Assembly (NCBI RefSeq): GCF_900167525.1
Contig: NZ_FUZQ01000001.1
Location: 868,001 to 932,000 of the forward strand
Reading direction: 5' to 3'
Origin: Krasilnikoviella flava
GTDB taxonomy: Bacteria > Actinomycetota > Actinomycetes > Actinomycetales > Cellulomonadaceae
DNA: 64,000 nucleotides
Below the pieces are notes generated by a model that saw only the letters and a list, made by a program, of their open reading frames with translations, had not been told where the DNA came from and made no database searches. A program made the translations under genes and the position numbers. Positions 18,524-26,926 of this stretch are shown here, piece after piece; positions within the stretch are counted from its first letter, which is position 1; every line of letters starts with the position of its first letter.

Positions 18524-19641
18524 CGGTCGCCTCCCTCGGTGAGCAGGGATCGCGGGTCGTCGACCGGGCGCTCGGCGGTGCCGAGGTCGACGACGTCGGC
18601 GCGGGTGCGCAGCGCCGCGAGGAAGGCCGCGATGCGCTCGTCGGGGGCGACGAGCTCCACCGTGATCGACCCGAACGGCCGCTCCCCCACCTCGCTGATG
18701 CCGCCGAAGACGACCGAGCCGTCCACCTCGTGCTCGCGCAGCAGGCGGAAGAGCTCGGTGCCGGAGCTCGCGCCCTCCCGCACGCCGACGGTGACGAGGC
18801 GGCCGGGGTGGCGCTCGCGCAGCCGGGCGAGCGCGTCGGGCGAGGGCCGGTCGTGCATGGACGTGCCGACGAAGCGCTGGGCGGCGTCGGCACTCGGCGC
18901 GGAGAAGACGTCGTACACGTCGCCGACCTCCACGACCTTGCCGTGCTCCATGACCGCCACCCGGTCGCACAGCGAGCGCACGACGTCCATCTCGTGCGTG
19001 ATGACGACGATGGTGAGGCCGAGCTCGGCGTTGACGCGGCGCAGCAGCGCCAGCACGTCGCGCGTGGTCTCGGGGTCGAGGGCGGACGTCGCCTCGTCGG
19101 CGAGCAGGATGGTGGGCGACGTCGCGAGGGCGCGGGCGATGCCGACGCGCTGCTTCTGCCCGCCGGAGAGCTGCCGCGGGTACGCCCTCGCCTTGTCGGC
19201 GAGCCCGACGAAGTCGAGCAGCTCGGCGACGCGGGCCGCGCGCTCCTCCTTGGGCCAGCGCGCCACCTTCAGCGGGTAGGCGACGTTGCCCGCGACGGTG
19301 CGCGAGTTCAGCAGGTTGAACTGCTGGAAGATCATGCCGATGCGCGCGCGGATCCCGCGGATCTTGCGCTCCGGCAGCCCGGTGAGGTCGGTGCCCTCGA
19401 CGACCACGGACCCCGCGGTGACGGTCTCCAGCGCGTTGACGAGGCGCACCAGCGTGGACTTGCCCGCGCCGGAGTAGCCGATGACGCCGAAGATCTCGCC
19501 TGCGCGGACCGTGAGCGACACGTCGTCGACGGCCCGCACCGCGCGGTCACCGTCGCCGAACGTCTTCGACACCCCGCGCAGCTCGATCGCGGGCGTCCCT
19601 GCCGTGGCCCCGGCCGTGCTCTCGCTCACGGTCTCACTCAC
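18520..19641 (-). CDS. metN: Methionine ABC transporter ATPase with NIL domain
   Basis: 373 residues. Walker A is GYSGAGKST near residue 55, Q-loop MIFQQFNLL, signature QLSGGQKQR, Walker B ILLADEATSALD and switch VITHEMDVV. A C-terminal NIL/ACT-like domain (residues 280-360, DGSVVFGGISEVGERPFGSITVEL) gives methionine trans-inhibition in this family. Located between metQ and metI in one operon. Confidence 0.95.
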   Translation of the reverse strand: MSETVSESTAGATAGTPAIELRGVSKTFGDGDRAVRAVDDVSLTVRAGEIFGVIGYSGAGKSTLVRLVNALETVTAGSVVVEGTDLTGLPERKIRGIRARIGMIFQQFNLLNSRTVAGNVAYPLKVARWPKEERAARVAELLDFVGLADKARAYPRQLSGGQKQRVGIARALATSPTILLADEATSALDPETTRDVLALLRRVNAELGLTIVVITHEMDVVRSLCDRVAVMEHGKVVEVGDVYDVFSAPSADAAQRFVGTSMHDRPSPDALARLRERHPGRLVTVGVREGASSGTELFRLLREHEVDGSVVFGGISEVGERPFGSITVELVAPDERIAAFLAALRTRADVVDLGTAERPVDDPRSLLTEGGDR

Positions 19642-19732
19642 CTGTCCGTCCTCTCCGTGCCCGTGTCCATCCTGCGCAGCACGGCGGCCGGGGCGCGCGG
19701 GCTGGCCCGCGGTCCCCGGCCGCCGTCGGGGG

Positions 19733-20623
19733 TCAGGAGGCCGAGCGGATGTCGTCCTCGAGCCCGGAGAGGATCTCCTGGAGCTCCTCGGGCGAGTTGT
19801 CCTTGATGACGGCGGTGCCGCCGGACTGCTTCTTCTCGGCAGCCACGACCTCGTCGGAGTGCGAGATCTCGACGAGCTTCTTCAGGTCCGGGTCGTCGGA
19901 GTCCTCGGCCCGCGCCACCCACACGTTGATGTACGGCTCGGCGGCCTTGGAGTCGGGGTCGTCCTGGAACAGGGCCGAGTCGGGGTCGAGCCCGGAGTCG
20001 GCGAGGAAGTCGTTGTTGACGATGGACGCGTCCACCGACTTCAGCTGGATCGGCGTCTGCTCCGCCGCGACCGGGGTCACGGTGACCTTGGAGCTGGGCA
20101 GCACGTCGGCCTCGGTGGAGACGGCGCTGCCGCCGTCCTTGAGCTCGATGAGGCCGGCGTCCTGGAGCACGAGGAGCGCGCGGGCCAGGTTGGTCGGGTC
20201 GTTCGGGACGGCGACCTCGCCGCCGGCGGGGATCTGCTCGAGGGAGTCGTGCTTCTCCGAGTACAGCCCCAGCGGGTAGACGGCGGTGGCGCCGATCGGC
20301 GTCAGGTCGTCGTCGGCGTCGACGTTGTAGCCGGCGAGGAACTGCAGGTGCTGGAACTGGTTCGCGTCCAGCTCGCCCTGCGAGAGGGAGGGGTTGGCCT
20401 GCGTGTAGTCCTGCAGGTCGACGAGCTCGATCGTGAGGCCCTCGGCCTCGGCCTGCTCCTGGAAGACGGCCCACTTGTCGTCGGAGGCACCGACGACGCC
20501 GATGCGGAGCGTGCCGTCGCCCTCGGCGTTGCCGGACCCGCCGCCGCAGGCGGTCAGGGTGAACGTGGCGGCCGCGGCGATCGCGGTGACGGTGACGAGA
20601 CGGGTGCGGGTGGTCCGGGACAT
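19733..20623 (-). CDS. metQ: Methionine-binding lipoprotein
   Basis: 296 residues, substrate-binding lipoprotein of the NLPA/MetQ family. The signal peptide MSRTTRTRLVTVTAIAAAAT is followed by the lipobox LTAC near residue 27. The mature protein contains family segments QFQHLQFLAGYN, VAVPNDPTNLARALLVLQ and NNDFLADSGLDP. The ATG at 20623 follows GGAAGGACCACC; longer in-frame starts only add an Arg/Pro-rich tail. First structural gene of metQNI, behind a 260-bp leader with a Cys-containing ORF. Confidence 0.94.
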   Translation of the reverse strand: MSRTTRTRLVTVTAIAAAATFTLTACGGGSGNAEGDGTLRIGVVGASDDKWAVFQEQAEAEGLTIELVDLQDYTQANPSLSQGELDANQFQHLQFLAGYNVDADDDLTPIGATAVYPLGLYSEKHDSLEQIPAGGEVAVPNDPTNLARALLVLQDAGLIELKDGGSAVSTEADVLPSSKVTVTPVAAEQTPIQLKSVDASIVNNDFLADSGLDPDSALFQDDPDSKAAEPYINVWVARAEDSDDPDLKKLVEISHSDEVVAAEKKQSGGTAVIKDNSPEELQEILSGLEDDIRSAS

Positions 20624-20779
20624 GGTGGTCCTTCCGGGCGGGCGCCGGGTGCGGCGCCGAGGAGGCGGGGTGGGTGCGGCGGCCACGGCCATCAGCTCGA
20701 GGCGGCGAGGAGCGGGTCCCCGGCGGGCCGGGGAGGGGCGACGACGGCGGACGTCGTCAGTCGCGATGCCGGTGGGGCG

Positions 20780-20899
20780 TCAGTCGAGCTCGCACATTCG
20801 GCATGTGGTCGTGCGATCCGTCGTCGTCGCGCGGCGGCACATCTCGCCGCGACGGCAGGTGCGCGCGGTCGAGGGTGCTGCGGGAGCGATGCGGGACAT
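20780..20899 (-). CDS. Candidate Cys-rich leader peptide of metQNI (39 aa)
   Basis: A 39-codon reading frame in the metQNI leader starts MSRIAPAAPSTARTC and ends CRMCELD. It has five Cys-or-Met-linked positions near the end (C15, M20-C21, C33, M35-C36). CACGCT lies 6 nt before its ATG, compatible with a leaderless start, and small GC hairpins lie between its stop and metQ. Cys-terminated leaderless ORFs act as sulfur-amino-acid attenuators in mycobacteria; that this one does so is inference. High-GC DNA makes chance ORFs likely. Confidence 0.4.
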   Translation of the reverse strand: MSRIAPAAPSTARTCRRGEMCRRATTTDRTTTCRMCELD

Positions 20900-20960
20900 G
20901 ACATCAGCGTGACCACCCACCGGGCCGTTCACCAAGCCGATCCGGAGAAAATCTCAAGAA

Positions 20961-20980
20961 GCGGACGAATATGTGTCCGC
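20961..20980. promoter_or_regulatory. Inverted repeat upstream of metQNI
   Basis: GCGGAC-N8-GTCCGC with an AT-rich centre, about 60 bp upstream of the leader ORF and in the most AT-rich part of the 435-bp gap. It is a candidate operator for a sulfur regulator; the identity of the regulator is unknown. Confidence 0.4.
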
Positions 20981-21032
20981 ATCATGGATTCTGTGACCCG
21001 GGGCACTCTCGCCGCGCTGCGAGGGCGGGTCG

Positions 21033-21047
21033 GGCCGCGTCGCGGCC
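21033..21047 (-). terminator. GC-rich hairpin downstream of SRP RNA
   Basis: GGCCGCG-T-CGCGGCC is a perfect inverted repeat 12 bp after the mature SRP RNA 3' end. No T-tract follows, as is common for actinobacterial terminators, so the assignment is tentative. Confidence 0.4.
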
Positions 21048-21058
21048 GGGACATGAAG

Positions 21059-21146
21059 GACCCCTCGCACACCCACCAGAGCTCACTTACCCTTGCTGCC
21101 TTCCGGCCCTGGGGGAGTTCGGCGAGATGGTGCCGCACGAGGGGTC
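21059..21146 (-). ncRNA. ffs: Signal recognition particle RNA (4.5S/small type)
   Basis: On the minus strand the ends pair (GACCCCTCG with CGAGGGGTC) and the apical domain carries the conserved GGGCCGGAAGGCAGCAAGGG, containing the asymmetric GGAAG/AGCA loop that binds Ffh. Length is about 88 nt, the small eubacterial form. TAGGCT at 21154-21159 is a likely -10 box. Scaffold of the SRP for co-translational membrane targeting. It lies next to tRNA-Ser, an association common in actinobacteria. Confidence 0.93.
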
Positions 21147-21153
21147 TGCAGAC

Positions 21154-21159
21154 AGCCTA
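21154..21159 (-). promoter_or_regulatory. Putative -10 box (TAGGCT) of ffs
   Basis: TAGGCT on the minus strand 7 nt upstream of the first base pair of the SRP RNA; no clear -35 consensus. Confidence 0.4.
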
Positions 21160-21274
21160 ACCGAGACCCGGCCCGGTCCCGAAACCGGCGACGGCGACGG
21201 CGCCCGCCGCGGGTCGGGAGCGACCGAGACCGTCGTCACCCTTGCCGGATTCGGAGCCACCCCGGGGTGTCGGC

Positions 21275-21280
21275 TATCCT
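21275..21280 (+). promoter_or_regulatory. Putative -10 box (TATCCT) of tRNA-Ser
   Basis: TATCCT 37 bp upstream of the mature tRNA 5' end; the best match in the interval. Confidence 0.35.
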
Positions 21281-21317
21281 TCTGGGGCTGCCTGCGCAGG
21301 ACGCAGGTCGGCAGCCA

Positions 21318-21402
21318 GGAGGATTCGCCTAGCGGCCTATGGCGCACGCTTGGAAAGCGTGTTGGGTTCACGCCCTCGGGGGTTCGAATCCCCCATCCTC
21401 CG
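21318..21402 (+). tRNA. tRNA-Ser (anticodon GGA)
   Basis: An 85-nt cloverleaf: acceptor GGAGGAT pairs with ATCCTCC, discriminator G. The anticodon arm ACGCTTGGAAAGCGT has anticodon GGA, which reads UCC/UCU serine codons. A long class II variable arm and the T-arm GGGGGTTCGAATCCCCC follow. The CCA tail is not fully encoded (CCG follows). The long variable arm confirms serine. Confidence 0.96.
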
Positions 21403-21409
21403 CCGACCG

Positions 21410-21441
21410 ACGGGGCCCGCACCACACGGTGCGGGCCCCGT
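21410..21441 (+). terminator. Intrinsic terminator after tRNA-Ser
   Basis: Perfect 14-bp stem ACGGGGCCCGCACC / GGTGCGGGCCCCGT with a 4-nt ACAC loop, followed by a T-containing stretch (CGTCGTTC). Placed 8 bp after the tRNA, it may also stop the convergent MFS transcript. Confidence 0.85.
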
Positions 21442-21479
21442 CGTCGTTCACGCACCCTCCGCCTCGACCGCGGTCGTCG

Positions 21480-22928
21480 TCACCGGGCCCTCGCCGCCCG
21501 GACCCCCACCACGGCGACGACGACGCCGAGCGCCGCGGCCGCCGCTGGCACGACGAGCGCGGCACGGTAGGACTCCAGGAGCGCATCAGACGACGTGGCC
21601 GAGCCGAGCGCGGCCACCTGCACCGCCGTCACGCCGGAGATGCCGAGCGCCGCCCCGAGCTGGAACGACGTGTTCACGAGCCCTCCCGCCAGCCCTTGCT
21701 CCTCGGCGCGGACGCCGTCCGTCGCCGCGCTGACCAGCGGGCCGTAGGTGAGCCCGATGGCCAGCGCGACCAGCGCGAAGCTCGGGAGCATGGCCGCGTA
21801 CGGCCAGTCGGCCCCGACACCCAGGAAGATCACGTAGGCCACCGCGGCGATGACGAACCCTCCCGCCACGACCCGCACGTTGCCGAACCGCCGCACCAGC
21901 ACCGGGGTGAGCAAGGGCGCCAGGACGACGTCCGCCCCGAGCACCAGGAGGGCGAGGCCGGTCTCCAGGCTGCTCCAGCCGCGCAGCTCCTGCAGGTAGA
22001 GCGTCACGACGAACTGGAAGCCGAAGAACGCCGCCGTCAGCAGCGCCGCGCCCAGGTTCGCCCGGACCAGGGCCGACGAGCGCAGGATCCCGAGCCGCAC
22101 CAGCGGCGCCGTCGACCGGCGCTCGACGGCGACGAAGACCGCGAGCAGCGCGGCGCCGCCCGCGAGGACGCCGACGGTCGTGAGGACGCCGTCGCGCGGG
22201 TGCTCCAGGCGGACGACGCCGTAGACGACCAGGAGCATGCCTGCCGTGATCGTCACGGCGCCGGTCAGGTCGAAGCCGGAGCGGGTCGCGGTGCGCGCGG
22301 CGTCGCGGGGAAGGACCCGGACGGCCGCGACGAGCAGCAAGGCCGCGAGCACGACGGGGGCGAAGAACACCCACCGCCACCCGACGGCCGCGAGCAGCCC
22401 GCCGGCCACGACCCCGAGCGAGAACCCGCCCGCCGCGATCCCGGAGTAGACGAGCACCGCCCGGTCGCGGCGGGGCCCCTCGGGGAAGGTGGTCGTGAGG
22501 ATCGACAGCCCGGCGGGGGTGAGGAACGCCGCCGCGACGCCGGTGACGAACCGGGCCAGCAGCAGCACGCCGCCGTCGTCCGCGAACCCGCCCAGCCCGG
22601 AGAACACGAGGAAGACGGCGAGCCACGCGAGGAACATCCGTCGTCGGCCCAGCAGGTCCGCCGCGCGCCCGCCGAGGAGCATGAACCCGCCGTAGCCGAG
22701 CACGTACGCGCTGACGATGCCGCTGAGGGCCGCCGTGGACAGGCCGAGGTCCGCGCGGATCGCCGGCAGGGCCACGTTGAGCATGCCGATGTCGGACCCC
22801 TCGAGGAAGATCGCGCCGCTGACGACCACCAGCACCGCGAGCTCGCGGGGGGCGGGTCGGCCCGGGGGGCGGGCGGCCGCGGCTGACGCCGGGCGGCTCG
22901 CGGCGGCGGCCGTGGCGGGTCGTGACAT
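21480..22928 (-). CDS. MFS drug:H+ antiporter (DHA2, 14-TM type)
   Basis: 482 residues with about 14 hydrophobic segments. The MFS loop motif is GGRAADLLGRRRMFL near residue 78 and the antiporter motif C region is FVTGVAAAFLTPAGLSIL...GIAAGGFSLGVVAGG. The protein resembles EmrB/QacA efflux pumps. It is divergent from an HxlR regulator, a classic regulator-pump arrangement. The intergenic region contains two CGGTTCCC copies 19 bp apart that may be the operator. Confidence 0.9.
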   Translation of the reverse strand: MSRPATAAAASRPASAAAARPPGRPAPRELAVLVVVSGAIFLEGSDIGMLNVALPAIRADLGLSTAALSGIVSAYVLGYGGFMLLGGRAADLLGRRRMFLAWLAVFLVFSGLGGFADDGGVLLLARFVTGVAAAFLTPAGLSILTTTFPEGPRRDRAVLVYSGIAAGGFSLGVVAGGLLAAVGWRWVFFAPVVLAALLLVAAVRVLPRDAARTATRSGFDLTGAVTITAGMLLVVYGVVRLEHPRDGVLTTVGVLAGGAALLAVFVAVERRSTAPLVRLGILRSSALVRANLGAALLTAAFFGFQFVVTLYLQELRGWSSLETGLALLVLGADVVLAPLLTPVLVRRFGNVRVVAGGFVIAAVAYVIFLGVGADWPYAAMLPSFALVALAIGLTYGPLVSAATDGVRAEEQGLAGGLVNTSFQLGAALGISGVTAVQVAALGSATSSDALLESYRAALVVPAAAAALGVVVAVVGVRAARAR

Positions 22929-22954
22929 GGGCGGCTCCGTTCTCTTCGAGGGTT

Positions 22955-22981
22955 CGGTTCCCGTTCGACCTGTCGGTTCCC
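22955..22981. promoter_or_regulatory. Direct repeats in the MFS/HxlR divergent promoter
   Basis: CGGTTCCC occurs at 22955 and 22974 (19-bp period) between the divergent MFS and HxlR genes. It is a candidate binding site for the HxlR protein; inference from position. Confidence 0.4.
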
Positions 22982-23020
22982 TCTTGTAACTGGCCCCACC
23001 TTGCGGCAGCATCGCCAGGC

Positions 23021-23476
23021 ATGGAAGAAGGCACTTTTCCCGCACCCGGTTCCTGCGAGGGAACCGACGACGAGTTCGACGTCATGAACTGGGACTCGCG
23101 GGAGGACTGCGAGGTGCGGCAGATCCTCGACCGGGTCGCCGACAAGTGGTCGCTGCTCGTGATCGCGCTGCTCGAGCGCCGCACCCTGCGGTTCACCGAG
23201 CTCAAGCGGGAGATCGACGGCATCAGCCAGCGCATGCTCACCCAGACGCTGCGGCACCTGGAGCGGGACGGGCTCGTGCGGCGCACCGTGTACCCCGTCG
23301 TGCCGCCCCGCGTGGACTACGACCTGACCCCGCTGGGAGCCAGCCTGCACTCCACGATCAAGGCGCTCGTCACCTGGACGGAGGAGCACCAGCGCGAGAT
23401 CGCGGTGGCCCGTACGCGGTACGACCGACAGGCCGAGACCGACGACCTGCCGGCATCGGTGGCCGCCCGGGCCTGA
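23021..23476 (+). CDS. HxlR-family winged-helix regulator
   Basis: 151 residues. The HxlR core is CEVRQILDRVADKWSLLVIALL, LRFTELKREIDGISQRMLTQTLRHLERDGLVRRTVYPVVPPRVDY. Cys residues upstream (GSCEG, EDCEV) could be redox-sensing, as in HypR/QorR-type members. It probably controls the divergent MFS pump. The start is uncertain: ATG 23021 is chosen, but MNWDSREDC (23084) would still give a full domain. Confidence 0.88.
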   Translation: MEEGTFPAPGSCEGTDDEFDVMNWDSREDCEVRQILDRVADKWSLLVIALLERRTLRFTELKREIDGISQRMLTQTLRHLERDGLVRRTVYPVVPPRVDYDLTPLGASLHSTIKALVTWTEEHQREIAVARTRYDRQAETDDLPASVAARA

Positions 23477-23526
23477 CCTCGGCGACGGCACGGCAAATGC
23501 CCGTGCACCGGCCGGTCGCGGGTGGG

Positions 23527-23532
23527 CAGGAT
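23527..23532 (+). promoter_or_regulatory. Putative leaderless -10 box (CAGGAT)
   Basis: CAGGAT 7 nt before the ATG at 23540. This favours 23540 over the GTG at 23522 and ATG at 23531, which overlap it. Confidence 0.4.
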
Positions 23533-23539
23533 GGGCGGC

Positions 23540-24301
23540 ATGCACCGCACGTTCGACGAGCTCGTCGCCGAGGCCGACGCCGCACCGATGGCCGGCTGGG
23601 ACTTCTCCTGGCTCGAGGGCCGCGCCACGGAGGAGCGCCCGAGCTGGCGCTACTCGCGGCTGCTGCACGACCGGCTCGGCACGGTCGACGCGGCGCTCGA
23701 CCTGCAGACCGGCGGCGGCGAGGTGCTCGCCGCCGCGCCGTCGCTCCCCCCGCTGCTGGTCGCCACCGAGGGGTGGCCGCCGAACGTGGCCGCCGCGTCG
23801 GCCCGCCTGCACCCGCGCGGGGTCGCCGTCGTCGCGCACGACGACGGCGCCGCCGTCCCGCTGCCCTTCGCCGACGCCGCGTTCGACCTCGTCACGAGCC
23901 GGCATCCCGTCGTCCCCCGCTGGGCGGAGATCGCGCGCGTGCTGCGACCGGGCGGCACCTACCTGGCGCAGCACGTGGGCCCCGCGAGCGTCTTCGAGCT
24001 CGTCGAGTACTTCCTCGGGCCCCAGCCCGAGGAGGGCCGGCGGGGCCGCGACCCGGAGGACGAGGTGGCCGCCGCGCGGGAGGCCGGGCTCGAGCTGGTC
24101 GACCTGCGCGCGGAGCGCCTGCGGATCGAGTTCCACGACGTCGGCGCCGTGGTGTGGTTCCTGCGCAAGGTCGTGTGGATGGTGCCGGGCTTCACGTCCG
24201 ACGCGTACCGCGGCGAGCTGCGGGAGCTCGACGAGCGCATCCGCGCGGACGGCCCGTTCGTCGCCCACTCGGCGCGCCACCTGGTCGAGCTGCGCCGGTA
24301 G
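23540..24301 (+). CDS. SAM-dependent methyltransferase (Methyltransf_11-like)
   Basis: 253 residues. The glycine-rich SAM loop is degenerate (ALDLQTGGGEVLA near residue 55). Other class I features are present: acidic end of strand 2 (VATEGWPPN), motif around DDGAAVPLPFADAAFDLVTSRH near 115 and post-I VLRPGGTYLAQHVG. The substrate is unknown. Single gene with a leaderless-type promoter between the HxlR gene and the next small gene. Confidence 0.85.
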   Translation: MHRTFDELVAEADAAPMAGWDFSWLEGRATEERPSWRYSRLLHDRLGTVDAALDLQTGGGEVLAAAPSLPPLLVATEGWPPNVAAASARLHPRGVAVVAHDDGAAVPLPFADAAFDLVTSRHPVVPRWAEIARVLRPGGTYLAQHVGPASVFELVEYFLGPQPEEGRRGRDPEDEVAAAREAGLELVDLRAERLRIEFHDVGAVVWFLRKVVWMVPGFTSDAYRGELRELDERIRADGPFVAHSARHLVELRR

Positions 24302-24421
24302 CTCGCCCCAGGGCGGGCAGCGGGTGGTCCGCACGACCTCCGCCACCCGTCGGTGACGGGATCGTGACGACATCGTGTCCGTATCGCGAGGCAACGAGAC
24401 GGCCGGCCGCGGACCCGCCCC

Positions 24422-24427
24422 TACGAT
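24422..24427 (+). promoter_or_regulatory. Putative leaderless -10 box (TACGAT)
   Basis: TACGAT 7 nt before the ATG at 24435. Confidence 0.5.
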
Positions 24428-24434
24428 GGCAGCC

Positions 24435-24731
24435 ATGATCTTCAAGGCCGTGGGGGACGGCCGTCCCTACCCCGACCACGGGCACGTCACCGCCAAGGAC
24501 TGGGTGGACGTGCCGCCGCGCCAGGTGCGCCTCGACGAGCTCGTCACCACCAAGCGCACGCTCGACCTCGACCACCTGCTCGCCGAGGACTCGACGTTCT
24601 TCGGCGACCTCTTCGCCCACGTCGTGGAGTACCAGAGCGTGCTGTACCTGGAGGACGGGCTGCACCGTGCCGTGCGCGCCGCGCTCCAGCAGCGGCCGGT
24701 GCTGCACGCCCGGGTCCTCGTGCTGCGGTGA
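24435..24731 (+). CDS. Conserved actinobacterial protein, VapB-antitoxin-like annotation
   Basis: 98 residues (MIFKAVGDGRPYPDHG...). Very conserved segments are WVDVPPRQVRLDELVTTKR and DLDHLLAEDSTFFGDLFAHVV. The C-terminal YLEDGLHRAVRAALQQR is also conserved. Relatives across actinobacteria are often labelled type II toxin-antitoxin VapB family, but no VapC-like PIN toxin is next to it here, and the linkage to the LytR_C gene is the conserved feature. Real function unknown; the toxin-antitoxin label is doubtful. Confidence 0.75.
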   Translation: MIFKAVGDGRPYPDHGHVTAKDWVDVPPRQVRLDELVTTKRTLDLDHLLAEDSTFFGDLFAHVVEYQSVLYLEDGLHRAVRAALQQRPVLHARVLVLR

Positions 24732-24792
24732 ACGCCTCTGTGACGCGCGTCGTGACCCATGGCGCGCCCGCGAACGATCCCGCGAACTCAGG

Positions 24793-24798
24793 TAGTTT
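24793..24798 (+). promoter_or_regulatory. Putative leaderless -10 box (TAGTTT)
   Basis: TAGTTT 6 nt before the GTG at 24805. Confidence 0.45.
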
Positions 24799-24804
24799 CT
24801 TCGC

Positions 24805-25446
24805 GTGACATCACCTGCCCCTGACCCGGTCCGCGAGACGCGCCGCAAGCGCGAGCACGAGCGGCAGGCCGTCGTCTTCGGGCTCATCATCGCGTTCCTG
24901 CTGATCGTCGGTCTGGCGGCCGCCGCGATGTACACGGGCGCGTTCAGCTCGCCGTTCTCCCGACCCATCTACACGCCCGTCGCCGAGGCGCCGCAGCCCG
25001 AGCCGTGCCTGCCGCAGGTCGAGGGCCAGCCCGACGGCGCCCTGCCGGTGCCGTACCCCGACGTCCAGGTGCGGGTCTACAACGCCGCCGACGGCAGCGA
25101 GCCCCTCGCGAGTGCCAACGAGGACGTGCTCGCCGAGCGCGGCTTCGACGTCGTCGACACCGGGAACTGGGTGGAGAAGCTCGGGCAGTCCGAGGTGCGG
25201 TTCGGCGCCAAGGGCATCACCCGCGCCTACACCCTCGCGGCCCAGTACCCCGACGTCCGCCTCGTCCTCGACGACCGCAAGGGCAGCAAGGTCGACCTCC
25301 TCGTCGGCGAGCAGTACAGCCCGCCGCTGAGCACGGACCGCGTGCTGCTCGACGCCGAGACCCCGATGAAGGACGCCGAGGGCTGCATGCCCGCCGACGA
25401 GATCACGCCGATCGCCCAGGTGACCCTGCCCCAGAAGAAGGGCTGA
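24805..25446 (+). CDS. LytR C-terminal domain membrane protein
   Basis: 213 residues: basic cytoplasmic head (RETRRKREHERQ), one membrane helix at about 25-46 (VVFGLIIAFLLIVGLAAAAMY), then an extracytoplasmic LytR_C domain (VQVRVYNAADGSEPLASANEDVLAERGFDV...). LytR_C domains accompany or follow LytR-CpsA-Psr ligases that attach polymers to peptidoglycan; the exact role is unknown. Starts at GTG behind a leaderless-type box. Convergent with the uracil permease gene. Confidence 0.88.
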   Translation: MTSPAPDPVRETRRKREHERQAVVFGLIIAFLLIVGLAAAAMYTGAFSSPFSRPIYTPVAEAPQPEPCLPQVEGQPDGALPVPYPDVQVRVYNAADGSEPLASANEDVLAERGFDVVDTGNWVEKLGQSEVRFGAKGITRAYTLAAQYPDVRLVLDDRKGSKVDLLVGEQYSPPLSTDRVLLDAETPMKDAEGCMPADEITPIAQVTLPQKKG

Positions 25447-25464
25447 GCCACCCGGGCCGCCGCG

Positions 25465-26823
25465 TCAGTCGGCGGACTCGGCCGCCGCGGGCGCCGACGC
25501 CGGGGACGCCGGCTCCTGGCTGGTGCCGCGCCACCGCGCGATCGCCCGCATGCCGTGGTAGATCACCAGCGCGGACGCGGTGCCGAGCGCGATGCCCTCG
25601 AAGGTGAGGTCGCCGGCGGAGAACGTGAAGTTCGCGATGCCGATGATCAGCGGGACGGCGGCCGTCGTGAGGTTCACGGGGTTGCCGAAGTCCACCTTGC
25701 CCTGCACCCAGATGCGCGCGCCGAGGATGCCGATCATGCCGTAGAGCATCGTCGTCGCCCCGCCGAGCACGCCCGCGGGGATGGTCGCGACGAGCTCGCC
25801 GAACTTGGGCGACATCGACAGCACCAGGGCCGTCGCCGCGGCCACCCAGTACGCCGCCGTGGAGTACACGCGGGTGGCGGCCATGACGCCGATGTTCTCC
25901 GCGTACGTCGTGGTGCCGGAGCCTCCGCCGACGCCCGCGAACGTGGTCGCGATGCCGTCGGCGAACAGCGCCCGGCCCGCGACGTCGTCCAGGTTCTTGC
26001 CGGTCATCGCCGCCACCGACTTCACGTGGCCCACGTTCTCCGCGACGAGCACCAGCACGACCGGGACGAAGAGGCCCAGCACCGCCGGGTCGAACGACGG
26101 CGTGACGAAGTGCGGGAAGCCGAACCAGTCGGCCTTGGCGACCTCGGCGAAGCTCACCTCGCCCTGGATCATGGCGGCGACATAGCCGATCAGCACGCCG
26201 ACCAGGATCGACAGGCGCCCGAGGATGCCCTTGAACAGCACCGTCACGAGGATGATCGCGACCAGGGTGATCGTCGCCGTGAGCGGCGCGGCGCGGAACC
26301 CGCTGTCGCAGGCCTGCACGATCTCGCCGTCGACGACGGACTCGGTGCACGTGCCCCAGGCCGCCGGCGCGAGGTTGAGGCCGATGAGCGCCACGATCGT
26401 GCCGGTCACGACGGGCGGCATCACCACGTCGATCCACCGGGCGCCGGCGAAGTGCACGAGCGCGCCGATCGCCGCGAGCACGAGGCCCGTGACGAGGATG
26501 CCGCCCACCGCCACCGACTCCCCGTGGGACGCCGTCGCCGCCGTGATGGGCGCGATGAACGCGAAGCTGGACCCCAGGTAGCTGGGCAGCCGGTTCCGCG
26601 TGATCAGCAGGAACAGCACCGTGCCGATCGCGGAGAAGAACAGCGTCGTCGCGGGCGAGAACCCCGTGATCAGCGGCACGATGAACGTGGAGCCGAACAT
26701 CGCCACCACGTGCTGCATGCCGATGCCGATGGTGCGCGGCCAGCTCAGCCGCTCGTCGGGGGCGACGACGTCGCCCGGGGCGACGTGCCTGCCGTCGCCG
26801 TGCGTGGTCCAGCCGAGGGTCAT
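25465..26823 (-). CDS. uraA: Nucleobase:cation symporter-2 (uracil/xanthine permease)
   Basis: 452 residues, 14-TM NCS2 fold. Family motifs include QHVVAMFGSTFIVPLITG near residue 37, the QH motif of TM1, VLVLVAENVGHVKSVAAMTG with the essential Glu near 250, and the GVGGGSGTTTYAENIGVMAATRV block near 295. Closest to uracil (UraA/PyrP) transporters, but xanthine transport cannot be excluded. Its upstream region holds repeat array B. Confidence 0.88.
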   Translation of the reverse strand: MTLGWTTHGDGRHVAPGDVVAPDERLSWPRTIGIGMQHVVAMFGSTFIVPLITGFSPATTLFFSAIGTVLFLLITRNRLPSYLGSSFAFIAPITAATASHGESVAVGGILVTGLVLAAIGALVHFAGARWIDVVMPPVVTGTIVALIGLNLAPAAWGTCTESVVDGEIVQACDSGFRAAPLTATITLVAIILVTVLFKGILGRLSILVGVLIGYVAAMIQGEVSFAEVAKADWFGFPHFVTPSFDPAVLGLFVPVVLVLVAENVGHVKSVAAMTGKNLDDVAGRALFADGIATTFAGVGGGSGTTTYAENIGVMAATRVYSTAAYWVAAATALVLSMSPKFGELVATIPAGVLGGATTMLYGMIGILGARIWVQGKVDFGNPVNLTTAAVPLIIGIANFTFSAGDLTFEGIALGTASALVIYHGMRAIARWRGTSQEPASPASAPAAAESAD

Positions 26824-26926
26824 GGTGCTCCGTCCGTCGGGCCCGCGAACGGGCCGCCGTGCTCACCGCTGCCGCTCGCCCGTGAACGTCCGGTGAAGAT
26901 TGCCGCCGCACAGCGTACTGGCCCGG

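Noticed and set aside
20692-20916. 74-codon minus-strand frame overlapping the metQNI leader
   Set aside because: Ala/Arg/Pro-rich with no start context; the 39-codon frame offset from it has the better leaderless-type start, though neither is proven.
24435-24731. Toxin-antitoxin module
   Set aside because: No toxin gene is adjacent; the next gene is a LytR_C membrane protein and the linkage looks like conserved housekeeping synteny.
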